DNA of 10,805 nt from Mariprofundus sp. GTDB taxonomy: Bacteria > Pseudomonadota > Zetaproteobacteria > Mariprofundales > Mariprofundaceae. Within the stretch, counting starts at the first letter, position 1. Each line of letters opens with the position of its first letter. The position numbers were made by a program, and so were the translations under genes. A model generated the notes under the pieces. The model was given only the letters and a program-made list of their open reading frames with translations. It was not told the DNA's origin and did not search any database. Location: contig JAJFLF010000266.1 of the NCBI GenBank assembly GCA_021772845.1, positions 1 to 10,805 on the forward strand, read 5' to 3'. Of this stretch, positions 1-6,946 are shown in pieces.

Positions 1-854
1 ATCGGTACATCTTTACCGGTCACACGAATCACTGGAGAATCCAGATCATCAAAAGCACGCTCCATAATACGCGCAGAAATCTCTGCGCCGATTCCGGCAA
101 AGCGCCAGCCCTCTTCCACCACAACCGCACAGTTGGTTTTCACCACTGATGCAATAATCGTGTCTTCATCAAGTGGACGAATAGTACGTGGATCGACTAC
201 TTCTGCTTCAATACCCTGCTGGGCCAGTACTTTAGCGGCTTCCAGTGCAAAACCGGTCATGCGCGAATGCGCTACGATGGTTACATCAGTGCCTGCCCGT
301 TTGATGTCCGCTTTACCCAATGGAATAATATAATCGCCTTCAGGAACTGGACCTACATCACCATAATTAATCTCGTTCTCTATAAAAATAACGGTATCAT
401 TATCACGGATAGATGCTTTCAACAGCCCCTTAGCATCTGCCGGGTTCGATGGCATCACCACTTTCAGGCCGGGTACATTGGCCATCCAGTTTTCCAGACT
501 CTGAGAATGCTGAGCACCCACACGCGCAGCTGAACCACCGGCACCACGGAACACCATAGGACAGCTGTACTGACCACCGGACATGTATTTCATTTTAGCG
601 GCAGCATTCACGATCTGATCAAGTGCCAGAATAGCAAAGTTCCAGGTCATAAATTCAATCACCGGACGCAAGCCAGTCATGGATGCACCAACACCGAGAC
701 CAGCAAAACCCAGCTCGGTAATCGGTGTGTCAATCACGCGTTTAGGACCAAACTTGTCCAGCAATCCCTGAGATACTTTATAGGCACCATTATATTCGGC
801 GACTTCTTCACCCATCAAAAACACACGATCATCACGTGTCATCTCTTCAGCCAT
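1..854 (-). CDS. pdhB: pyruvate dehydrogenase E1 component, beta subunit (partial, C-terminus off the left edge; 5' end interrupted by a stop)
   Basis: This is the beta chain of the thiamine-diphosphate-dependent E1 enzyme of the pyruvate dehydrogenase complex, a cytoplasmic enzyme that decarboxylates pyruvate with PdhA. The frame reads without a break from ATG 854 to the window edge, 284 codons of a family usually about 325-330 long. Recognisable E1-beta segments include MGEEVAEYNGAYKVSQGLLD near the N-terminus, TPITELGFAGLGVGASM, FRGAGGSAARVGAQHSQSLE, the PSNPADAKGLLKASIRDND stretch, and EEGWRFAGIGAEIS followed by VTGKDVP at the edge. The natural start is probably ATG 893, two nt behind the pdhA stop and with a good ribosome binding site, but codon 6 from there is TAA. 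ATG 854 is the first in-frame ATG after that stop; using it would cost 13 residues of the conserved N-terminus. Family identity is secure; whether the gene is fully functional is not. Confidence 0.93.
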   Translation of the reverse strand, partial: MAEEMTRDDRVFLMGEEVAEYNGAYKVSQGLLDKFGPKRVIDTPITELGFAGLGVGASMTGLRPVIEFMTWNFAILALDQIVNAAAKMKYMSGGQYSCPMVFRGAGGSAARVGAQHSQSLENWMANVPGLKVVMPSNPADAKGLLKASIRDNDTVIFIENEINYGDVGPVPEGDYIIPLGKADIKRAGTDVTIVAHSRMTGFALEAAKVLAQQGIEAEVVDPRTIRPLDEDTIIASVVKTNCAVVVEEGWRFAGIGAEISARIMERAFDDLDSPVIRVTGKDVP

Positions 855-893
855 AGCCTGATTCAGCGCTTCACGTTAAGTAATTTTATTCAT
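855..893 (-). other. orphaned 5' end of pdhB: ATG plus five codons, then an in-frame TAA
   Basis: Read on the minus strand from 893 the codons are ATG AAT AAA ATT ACT TAA CGT GAA GCG CTG AAT CAG GCT, then ATG at 854. Translated with the stop as X this is MNKITXREALNQA. E1-beta proteins typically begin with an I-T-Y/V-R-E-A-L segment, so the coding frame clearly continues on both sides of the stop. A single C-to-A change (TAC Tyr to TAA) at 876 would create it. This could be a sequencing or assembly error, a real nonsense mutation with reinitiation at 854, or a pseudogene. Confidence 0.85.
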
Positions 894-895
894 GC

Positions 896-1939
896 TTAAT
901 ACACCTTGCCCGTTTCTGGATATGCGCCTTCGATCGGATCACTGTAAATATCAGTCCATAGCTCTTTAGCATCAGGTTCCGGTTGTGCTTCGGCGGCCTT
1001 GGCAATCGCTGCAACTTCTTTTTTGATATCTTTATCTTTCTGTTTAAATGCTTCTTCTGTGCTCAAACCGGCTGCAATCATCTGATTCTGCAAACGGGCA
1101 ATCGGATCACGTCCGGAACGCCATTCATCTACTTCTGCACGCGTACGGTACGTTGCAGGATCAGACATAGAATGACCACGATAACGGTAGGTGTTAGCTT
1201 CAACCAGCATAGGGCCTTTACCGGAACGTGCATGTTCAATCGCTTCACGCATCTTCTTATCAAATTCCAGTACATCCATGCCATCGATCTTCATACCGGG
1301 GATTTTGAACGAAATACCACGTTTATAGAGCTGCGTTTCTGCAGAAGCACGATCAAGCGAAGTGCCCATAGCGTATTGATTGTTTTCTACCAGAAAGACA
1401 ATCGGCAGCTTCCACAAGGCAGCCATATTAAATGACTCGTATACAGCGCCCTGGTTGATACCGCCATCACCCATAATACAGATCGTCACACGCCCATCTT
1501 CTTTATAATAACTGGAAAATCCGAAACCAAGTCCGATCGGAACCTGCTCGCCAACAATACCGTTACCACCGGCAAAGTTTTTCTCGATATCGAACATGTG
1601 CATCGAGCCGCCTTTACCTTTGACAACGCCACCGGCGCGACCAAGCAACTCAGCCATGACAGCCGTTGCATCAGTACCGCGCGCCAGAATATGGCCGTGA
1701 TCTCGGTAACTGGTCATCATATAATCTTTATCATCAGCGGCCGTCGCAAGACCTACACAGACCGCTTCCTGACCATTACACAGATGGCAAAAACCACCGA
1801 TTTTTTTCAAACCATAGAGTTGACCGGCCTTCTCTTCAAAACGCCGAATAAACAACATGCTGTCGTGCATCTCATGTAAGGCTTCTTCGTCATAGAAGTC
1901 CCCTTCATGAGTGATGCCCGCTTTCTGCTTTACAGTCAT
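896..1939 (-). CDS. pdhA: pyruvate dehydrogenase E1 component, alpha subunit
   Basis: This is the alpha chain of the heterotetrameric E1 of the pyruvate dehydrogenase complex. It binds thiamine diphosphate and, with PdhB, decarboxylates pyruvate and passes the acetyl group to the lipoyl E2. The 347 residues match the usual family length. The ThDP motif is visible as GDGGINQG at 157-164, closing with E-N-N at 185-187. The conserved loop YRYRGHSMSDP lies at 251-261, the region that carries the regulatory serines in mitochondrial homologues. RFEEKAGQLYGLKKIGGFCH (33-52) and KGGSMHMFD (109-117) are further family segments. The start ATG follows a GGGG tract at about 5 nt. The stop TAA lies two nt before ATG 893 of pdhB, so the two subunits are co-transcribed and probably translationally coupled. 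An E1 acting on another 2-oxo acid, such as acetoin, is the main alternative; overall similarity favours pyruvate. Confidence 0.95.
   Translation of the reverse strand: MTVKQKAGITHEGDFYDEEALHEMHDSMLFIRRFEEKAGQLYGLKKIGGFCHLCNGQEAVCVGLATAADDKDYMMTSYRDHGHILARGTDATAVMAELLGRAGGVVKGKGGSMHMFDIEKNFAGGNGIVGEQVPIGLGFGFSSYYKEDGRVTICIMGDGGINQGAVYESFNMAALWKLPIVFLVENNQYAMGTSLDRASAETQLYKRGISFKIPGMKIDGMDVLEFDKKMREAIEHARSGKGPMLVEANTYRYRGHSMSDPATYRTRAEVDEWRSGRDPIARLQNQMIAAGLSTEEAFKQKDKDIKKEVAAIAKAAEAQPEPDAKELWTDIYSDPIEGAYPETGKVY
902..907 (-). promoter_or_regulatory. ribosome binding site of pdhB (AAGGTG)
   Basis: AAGGTG lies inside the last codons of pdhA, eight nt before ATG 893. This is near-ideal Shine-Dalgarno spacing and supports 893 as the true initiation site. 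No comparable site is placed for ATG 854, where only an AGG two nt upstream is seen. Confidence 0.7.
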
Positions 1940-2218
1940 AGCAACCCCAACAAAAAAATATTGATCCGAATCATGCCTAGCCTTGATGGTAGCAGCAAGC
2001 CTATTCGGCTTTCACACACGTATCCTATGGTCATTCAAAACACCACTATTTCCCTATGGATAAGGCTAAAAACAGAGTGTGGAAACAACGATACAAAGCG
2101 CCTGATTCACACCACAACGTAGACTTGACGAGCCAAGCATTGTTTAAGACTTTCATCAACGCAGCTCATCTACTGCACTTACAAGCGACAATACACTTGG
2201 ATCCTAAGCAAAAACTGA
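1940..2218. other. intergenic region upstream of pdhA, with a weak promoter candidate and a small dyad
   Basis: I see no convincing gene here. On the minus strand a possible sigma70-type promoter for pdhA is TTGCTG (1998-1993), a 17-nt spacer and CATGAT (1975-1970). The boxes match only 3/6 and 4/6, and transcription would start near 1963, about 24 nt before the ATG. A short dyad, AAGCC-5 nt-GGCTT (1997-2011), overlaps the -35 box by two bases and could be an operator half-site or chance. A U-rich stretch, then GGGG, precedes the pdhA ATG. Short frames on both strands lack ribosome binding sites or recognisable families. Confidence 0.3.
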
Positions 2219-3133
2219 CTATTTTTTTAGAATATTGGTGCCGCCCATTCGCCACAGCACAACACCACCAGGTATGGCAGCAATAAGCAGCACCAGCACC
2301 CACAACGCAGCCATCGCCGCCGCAGCCTCACTCGAACCTCCAAACCAGACCACCAGCCCGATATAACCCGCTTCTCGGATACCAAAACCATTAAATGAGA
2401 GTGGCAAAGCCGACGCCAGAGCAATCAGACAGACCATAAAACCATAAGAAGCCCACGTTAATTCCAGTCCAACCGCCATACCCAGGAACACATGTGCCTG
2501 CACCACTAAGACTTGAAACAGCAGTGAAACCGGCAAGCTCTTCCACCAGGCCACGTGAAAAGCAGAGCTATTTAATTGCAATGATTTCCAGCCTGATATT
2601 TTCTCGCGTTTTTCTGCCCAGGCAGATGCCAATAGACGTGGCCACCACCAGGGAGTGGTACATATCAACACCAATAAACCTGCTAAACCAGCATTCCAGA
2701 GCAGCACCCATAATAGAGGAATATCCAGGAAGAGCATGCACAGGGAGACCAGCAGCATCAATCCCAGCACACCATTGATACGTTCTAACACAACACTCGC
2801 AGCAGCAGCCCAACCAGCATCTACCTTACCCTTGGCAAGCAGCCAGCCACGCGCCACATCCCCACCAATAATGGAGGGTAAAAACAGGCTTAAAAACATA
2901 CCTAGAAAATAGAGCTGGATTTTTCGGATGGTAAGCACAGTCAATCCCAAACCACGTGCCAACCATGCCCAACGCAAAGCAGAAAATAACTGGCCGACAA
3001 TCAAACAGAAGCAGGCCGCAACGAACAAGCTCCAGTCAGCCCCTTTTAAAACATCCACAACACTGTGCAAGTCCAGAGCCCAGACCAGGTAAGCCAGAAG
3101 TAGCCCTGATAGCCCCAGTTTAAGCCATAACAT
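2219..3133 (-). CDS. UPF0104 / lysylphosphatidylglycerol-synthase-TM family flippase-like membrane protein
   Basis: This is a 304-residue integral membrane protein of the flippase-like family (LPG_synthase_TM / UPF0104). It consists almost wholly of hydrophobic segments joined by short loops, with about seven to nine helices by eye. The strongest marker is the C-terminal motif L-S-F-N-G-F-G-I-R-E (245-254), equivalent to the N-G-x-G-x-R-E signature of the family, followed by two hydrophobic helices and a short basic tail. The soluble MprF synthase domain is absent, so it is not a full lysyl-PG synthase. Members are thought to move lipids or lipid-linked sugars across the inner membrane, but the substrate cannot be read from the sequence. 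The ATG is two nt after the GT2 stop, with AGGGA just upstream, so it is probably translated together with that gene. Its place beside two glycosyltransferases suggests a role with a polyprenyl-linked sugar (inference). Confidence 0.88.
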   Translation of the reverse strand: MLWLKLGLSGLLLAYLVWALDLHSVVDVLKGADWSLFVAACFCLIVGQLFSALRWAWLARGLGLTVLTIRKIQLYFLGMFLSLFLPSIIGGDVARGWLLAKGKVDAGWAAAASVVLERINGVLGLMLLVSLCMLFLDIPLLWVLLWNAGLAGLLVLICTTPWWWPRLLASAWAEKREKISGWKSLQLNSSAFHVAWWKSLPVSLLFQVLVVQAHVFLGMAVGLELTWASYGFMVCLIALASALPLSFNGFGIREAGYIGLVVWFGGSSEAAAAMAALWVLVLLIAAIPGGVVLWRMGGTNILKK

Positions 3134-3135
3134 GA

Positions 3136-4086
3136 CTATTCCCTGTCATCATCCTTGCGAACGCTGTAATGGTTGCGCCCTGTCGCTTCATAATAGGTAC
3201 GTGTCTGCATCTCCAGAATCAGACCGATTCCAAACAACAGAATACCGGTAACGATCATCATTGAACCTAGCAATAGCATCGGACGATCAGCCAGCTCCGC
3301 ACCAAACATCAATTTATCCATGCTCAACCAGAGATCAATGAACAGGCCGGAAGCCAGAGAAACAAGACCTACCGGACCAAACAGCTGCAGCGGACGATCG
3401 GTAAAACGCTGGAAGAATACCACCAGCATCAAATCAATAACCACCCGTACGGTGCGACCAATACCATATTTACTTTCGCCAAACTGGCGCGGGCGATGGG
3501 ACACAGGCTCTTCGGCCATGCGTGTACCATACAGATCAGCCAGAGCTGGAATAAATCGGTGCATTTCACCATACAGACGTAGGTTCTTGGCAACCTCAAC
3601 ACGCATCAACTTCATTGGACAGCCGTAATCCTGCATGCGCACCTTGGTAGAGCGCCGAATCAAGGCATTGGCAATTTTGGATGGCAGATTACGTGATAAA
3701 CTGGCATCCTGCCTGTCTTTACGCCATCCATTAACCATATCAAGGTCATCACGCTTCAAGCGCTCCAACAACTTGGGAATATCAGCCGGGTCAGTCTGCA
3801 GATCACCATCCATATAGACGACAAATTCACCGCGGGCAGCTTCAAACCCAGCGCTCATCGCAGCGGTCTGTCCAAAATTACGACGCAGTGCTACCAACAC
3901 CACCCGCTCATCATCAGCACGCGCTTTTTTGATTGCAGCTACAGTGCCATCCGTGGAGCCATCATCAATCAGAATCAGTTCATACAGATGATCGCTCAGC
4001 TTATCAGCCACTTCCGATACCAGCAGCGGTACATTCTCTTCTTCCTCATACAGCGGCACGACAATAGAAATCATTGATTTGACCAT
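3136..4086 (-). CDS. GT2 family glycosyltransferase, ArnC/GtrB/dolichyl-phosphate-sugar-synthase type
   Basis: This probable inner-membrane enzyme transfers a sugar from a nucleotide donor to undecaprenyl phosphate on the cytoplasmic side. The 316-residue product starts with I-S-I-V-V-P-L-Y-E-E-E-E-N-V (6-19), the GT-A entry strand. D-D-G-S-T-D-G-T lies at 41-48. The metal-binding D-G-D-L-Q follows at 93-97, preceded by L-R-R-N-F-G-Q-T-A-A-M-S-A-G (67-80), typical of the ArnC/GtrB branch. R-Q-F-G-E-S-K-Y-G is at 200-208. Two transmembrane helices (about 233-256 and 268-292) follow, as in GtrB and ArnC, and the tail is charged. A longer reading from 4122 is possible, but ATG 4086 has GGGAG eight to nine nt upstream and fits the family N-terminus. 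The gene starts 19 nt after the stop of the GT-C gene. The sugar is unknown: glucose, mannose, GlcNAc-type and aminoarabinose derivatives are all possible. Confidence 0.92.
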   Translation of the reverse strand: MVKSMISIVVPLYEEEENVPLLVSEVADKLSDHLYELILIDDGSTDGTVAAIKKARADDERVVLVALRRNFGQTAAMSAGFEAARGEFVVYMDGDLQTDPADIPKLLERLKRDDLDMVNGWRKDRQDASLSRNLPSKIANALIRRSTKVRMQDYGCPMKLMRVEVAKNLRLYGEMHRFIPALADLYGTRMAEEPVSHRPRQFGESKYGIGRTVRVVIDLMLVVFFQRFTDRPLQLFGPVGLVSLASGLFIDLWLSMDKLMFGAELADRPMLLLGSMMIVTGILLFGIGLILEMQTRTYYEATGRNHYSVRKDDDRE

Positions 4087-4090
4087 TATT

Positions 4091-4099
4091 TCTTCTCCC
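4091..4099 (-). promoter_or_regulatory. ribosome binding site deciding the GT2 start (GGGAGAAGA)
   Basis: GGGAGAAGA sits 4-12 nt before ATG 4086. The upstream ATG at 4122 lies inside the preceding gene without such a site, so 4086 is preferred. Confidence 0.65.
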
Positions 4100-4105
4100 A
4101 AAGCT

Positions 4106-5782
4106 TCACTGACCAACCTCACCTACAGGCTGCAGACTCACCAATAACAGCCATCTGCGCGCATACATACCATGCACTCGCGCATGCACAATAAGATAGG
4201 GAATAATCTCTTTTGGCAACTCTTCCAGAGTCCCCTGTGGCATCACCACAGCTTTCCCTTCGCCCATCCACTCTCCAACCTGCCTTGCATCTGACAGCAC
4301 AGGTAAACGCCCACCGTGATAAAACAGCAAAGATGGCTGGAAATACCGAAACGTGGCTAACTCACTGCCATCAAAACCAGCCTCAGAGGCTTTTCCAGCC
4401 AATTGACTGCTTATTTTATTGTGATCAACACCTTTCAATGACCAACCTGTTAACAACAGCATCGACAACGCCATGGCCGCAACCAGCAACAGGCGCAAAT
4501 CCATCTGCTTATTCATCAACCACTCTTTTTTCAATAGCCATAACAGTGATACCAGCAGCATTGGCAACATGGCCAGAATATAATAACCCTCAGCCGGCCA
4601 CATTTTCTCAATCGCCAGACCACCACCAATGAGAATTCCCAACGAGAGAACCAGTGCTGTCCAAGCCAACCATGTTATCGCCTTCTGGCGCACTATATCC
4701 GAGGCGAAAGCCCAGCCCCATGCCATCAGGATTGCAGCGGCTGGAAACACCGGCAGCACATAATTCGGTAACTGAGTGCTGGCAACACTGAAAAAGAGGA
4801 TATACATACCGATCCAACAGAGCATAAACAGGCGTACGGGCTCTTCACGCAGAGCCTGCAAACGCCAACTTCCAAACCATAACATCGCCGCCAGCAGACC
4901 TGTCCACGGAAACCAGCCCACCAAGATACTGATCACATATAGACCAAGAAACCCGCTGTGCCCCTGCAATGGATCCGTAAATCGATCCAAATTGTGATGA
5001 AACAGAAAGCCTTCCAGCCACACGCCATCAGTCAGCACACCCACCGTAATATACCATGGTAATGCAATCGCCAACGCAATCGCAGCGCATTTAAAAGGGT
5101 GAAACAGAGCCCAACTTTTCCAGTCTTTCATTAAAGTTAGGAAACCAGCAACAATCAACAACGGCATCAGACCTGCGATCGGACCCTTGGCAAGCGTGCC
5201 AAAACCAATCGCCACACAAGCCAATACCAGCATTGCCGGCATCTTGGTCACAGGTTTTTTCTTGCTTTCCAGATAGGTAATTAATAATGCAGGCAAAGCA
5301 ATGCCAAGAGAGAGCATAAGCAGCGGATCAGGCACTGCAGCTCGCCCGATAACAATCATATGTAATGCGGTGGCAAACAGACCTGCTGCCATCAAAGCGG
5401 TGCGATCACGTTTGTCAGCATCAGCATCAAAAATACTCATCAAACGACGCGTCATGCCCCACACCACCAGCACCAGAGCCGTCAACGGCAGTGCCGATGG
5501 CAAACGGGCTGACCACTCATTCACACCAAACAGCGCATCCATCGGCATCATCAGCCAATAAATCAATATGGGTTTATCGAATCGATAATCGCCGTTGAAC
5601 ATCGGCACCCACCAATTACCGGCCAGCAACATCTCACGGGCACACACGGCATTATTGGGTTCATCCACATCCCACAGCGTATGGCCGCCAAGAAAGGCAA
5701 AGAAATTGATCGCGCAAAGCACAAGCAACCAAAACAGTGGCTGTTTTAGCACCAGATCAGACAATCTATTTTCAGAACGCAT
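4106..5782 (-). CDS. ArnT/PMT-like GT-C glycosyltransferase (GT83-type, dolichyl-phosphate-mannose-protein mannosyltransferase superfamily)
   Basis: This polytopic inner-membrane enzyme of 558 residues is close to the usual 550 of ArnT. GT-C enzymes of this group use a polyprenyl-phosphate sugar as donor and act on the periplasmic side, on lipid A or other envelope acceptors. After a first helix (about 14-34) comes the first periplasmic loop with the acidic W-D-V-D-E motif (near residues 37-41), then A-R-E-M-L, W-W-V-P, and F-D-K-P-I-L-I-Y-W-L. This order is diagnostic for ArnT/PMT_2 proteins. About ten more hydrophobic segments follow, then a soluble C-terminal part of about 110 residues. 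The codon at 5785 is TTG, so ATG 5782 is the likelier start; its ribosome binding site is weak. It follows yggT by 46 nt and leads into the GT2 gene. Neither acceptor nor sugar can be told, so I give no gene symbol. Confidence 0.9.
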   Translation of the reverse strand: MRSENRLSDLVLKQPLFWLLVLCAINFFAFLGGHTLWDVDEPNNAVCAREMLLAGNWWVPMFNGDYRFDKPILIYWLMMPMDALFGVNEWSARLPSALPLTALVLVVWGMTRRLMSIFDADADKRDRTALMAAGLFATALHMIVIGRAAVPDPLLMLSLGIALPALLITYLESKKKPVTKMPAMLVLACVAIGFGTLAKGPIAGLMPLLIVAGFLTLMKDWKSWALFHPFKCAAIALAIALPWYITVGVLTDGVWLEGFLFHHNLDRFTDPLQGHSGFLGLYVISILVGWFPWTGLLAAMLWFGSWRLQALREEPVRLFMLCWIGMYILFFSVASTQLPNYVLPVFPAAAILMAWGWAFASDIVRQKAITWLAWTALVLSLGILIGGGLAIEKMWPAEGYYILAMLPMLLVSLLWLLKKEWLMNKQMDLRLLLVAAMALSMLLLTGWSLKGVDHNKISSQLAGKASEAGFDGSELATFRYFQPSLLFYHGGRLPVLSDARQVGEWMGEGKAVVMPQGTLEELPKEIIPYLIVHARVHGMYARRWLLLVSLQPVGEVGQ

Positions 5783-5828
5783 CAAAGAAAATCTAACCAG
5801 CCTGAATCATCGGAATCGCGATGCGGTT

Positions 5829-6098
5829 CTAGGTAGCGACAAGAAAGTTATCCAAAAACATAATAATCAGCAGCAAAATCAATGGCGAAAAATCAATCCC
5901 ACCAATATTTGGCACATATTTTCTCACTCTGAACAACATCGGCTCAGACAATTGATTGATGATTCGTACAAGGGGATTATACGGGTCAGGTGACACCCAC
6001 GATAAAATAGCCCGCGCAATCACTACAATGGTAGCTGTCATAAAGATAATATGCAGCACCCCGGAAAGGGCCTGCAAAAAATACCCCAGAATAAACAT
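5829..6098 (-). CDS. yggT: YggT family integral membrane protein
   Basis: This small 89-residue inner-membrane protein of the YggT family (CCB3/YggT) has two hydrophobic stretches, about 2-33 and 67-87. The family core is clear: R-A-I-L-S-W-V-S-P-D-P-Y-N-P (28-41), then I-N-Q-L-S-E-P-M-L-F-R-V-R-K-Y-V-P and I-D-F-S-P-L-I-L-L-L-I. The bacterial role is not settled; osmotic-stress tolerance has been linked to E. coli YggT, and plastid homologues help cytochrome b6 assembly. This copy is a single unit, where the E. coli protein has the domain twice. Its ATG overlaps the proC stop by one base (TGATG), which indicates translational coupling, and the yggS-proC-yggT neighbourhood is conserved in many bacteria. 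Confidence 0.93.
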   Translation of the reverse strand: MFILGYFLQALSGVLHIIFMTATIVVIARAILSWVSPDPYNPLVRIINQLSEPMLFRVRKYVPNIGGIDFSPLILLLIIMFLDNFLVAT

Positions 6099-6898
6099 CA
6101 GCTCAGCTCCTGAGAACGTTTACTGGCAGCTTCAACACCTTGGCGAATCGCTGCCGGCATTCCCTCTTCATACATCACATCTAGTGCTGCCTGCGTTGTG
6201 CCGCCAGGACTGGTTACCTGATGACGCAAATCTTTGGCACTGCGACCACTCTCCACAAGCATTTTCCCAGCCCCAAACACTGTTTGCGCAGCCAGTTTGG
6301 CAGCCACTTCAGTATTCAGACCAAGTTTTTCACCGGTTGCCTGCATCACTTCCGCCATCAAAAACAGATAAGCCGGACCACTGCCCGAAACGGCAGTCAC
6401 AGCATGCATCATCTGCTCCTTATCAACACGCAAACTCTCACCACAGGCATTCAACACATATTCCGTACGCTTTTTATGCAGCTCATCTGCATCACTGAAG
6501 AGTACCGACATGCCAGCACCTAACAGAGAGGGTGTATTGGGCATCACACGCACAATATTGGCATCACCATTCAACCAGCTCTTCAGCGAGGCAGTGCTCA
6601 CACCTGCAGCGATACTGATCACTGTCGCATCGACTTTAAGATGCTCAGACATATCTTTTAAAGCATCCTGCATCTGCTGTGGTTTCACAGCCATAATAAG
6701 CACATCAGCACTACTTACTGCATCGCTGTTCTGCTGCATGCAAGAGACACCATATTGATCGGAAAGATAATCACGCCGCGCCGCTTGTGGTTCAGAGACA
6801 GCGATATGACAGCCCTCATGACCGGCACCACGAAGACCTGCAATCAATGCTTCGGCCATATTTCCGCCGCCGATAAACGCTATTTTAAGTTGTTGCAT
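6098..6898 (-). CDS. proC: pyrroline-5-carboxylate reductase
   Basis: This enzyme catalyses the last step of proline synthesis, NAD(P)H-dependent reduction of 1-pyrroline-5-carboxylate to L-proline, in the cytoplasm. The 266 residues match the family length. The Rossmann dinucleotide motif is I-A-F-I-G-G-G-N-M-A-E (6-16). V-K-P-Q-Q (71-75) and R-V-M-P-N-T-P (117-123) are conserved around the active site. The C-terminal dimerisation and catalytic region starts with S-G-S-G-P-A-Y (171-177) and carries the P5CR signature at about 224-242, with T-S-P-G-G-T-T inside it. The ATG at 6898 has only a weak ribosome binding site. The gene lies 48 nt after yggS and overlaps yggT by one base. It is linked to yggS in many genomes, perhaps because YggS/PLP status and proline or amino-acid metabolism are connected (inference). 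Confidence 0.96.
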   Translation of the reverse strand: MQQLKIAFIGGGNMAEALIAGLRGAGHEGCHIAVSEPQAARRDYLSDQYGVSCMQQNSDAVSSADVLIMAVKPQQMQDALKDMSEHLKVDATVISIAAGVSTASLKSWLNGDANIVRVMPNTPSLLGAGMSVLFSDADELHKKRTEYVLNACGESLRVDKEQMMHAVTAVSGSGPAYLFLMAEVMQATGEKLGLNTEVAAKLAAQTVFGAGKMLVESGRSAKDLRHQVTSPGGTTQAALDVMYEEGMPAAIRQGVEAASKRSQELS

Positions 6899-6946
6899 AT
6901 AATCGCACCACGCCTCTTGTTACCCATTTTCACACTATCATTCACG

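Noticed and set aside
983..1435. 150-codon plus-strand frame inside pdhA
   Set aside because: It is a shadow of pdhA codons, with a Cys/Phe/Thr-rich composition and no family resemblance.
2204..2230. AT-rich imperfect inverted repeat at the end of the UPF0104 gene as a terminator
   Set aside because: Pairing breaks after four pairs and again inside, there is no GC stem, and no clean U tract follows the stem; too weak to call.
1907..2286. Two overlapping plus-strand frames (71 and 76 codons) across the pdhA upstream gap
   Set aside because: Both overlap real genes at an end, lack ribosome binding sites, and have no recognised sequence; they are probably chance in non-coding DNA.
5786..5828. 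CATCG/CGATG hairpin in the gap between yggT and the GT-C gene
   Set aside because: It is a 5-bp stem without a T-run after it, so not a terminator, and too short to stand as a regulatory element.
5956..6498. 180-codon plus-strand frame over proC and yggT
   Set aside because: It is opposite two conserved genes, rich in His, Ser and Gln, with no domain or ribosome binding site evident.
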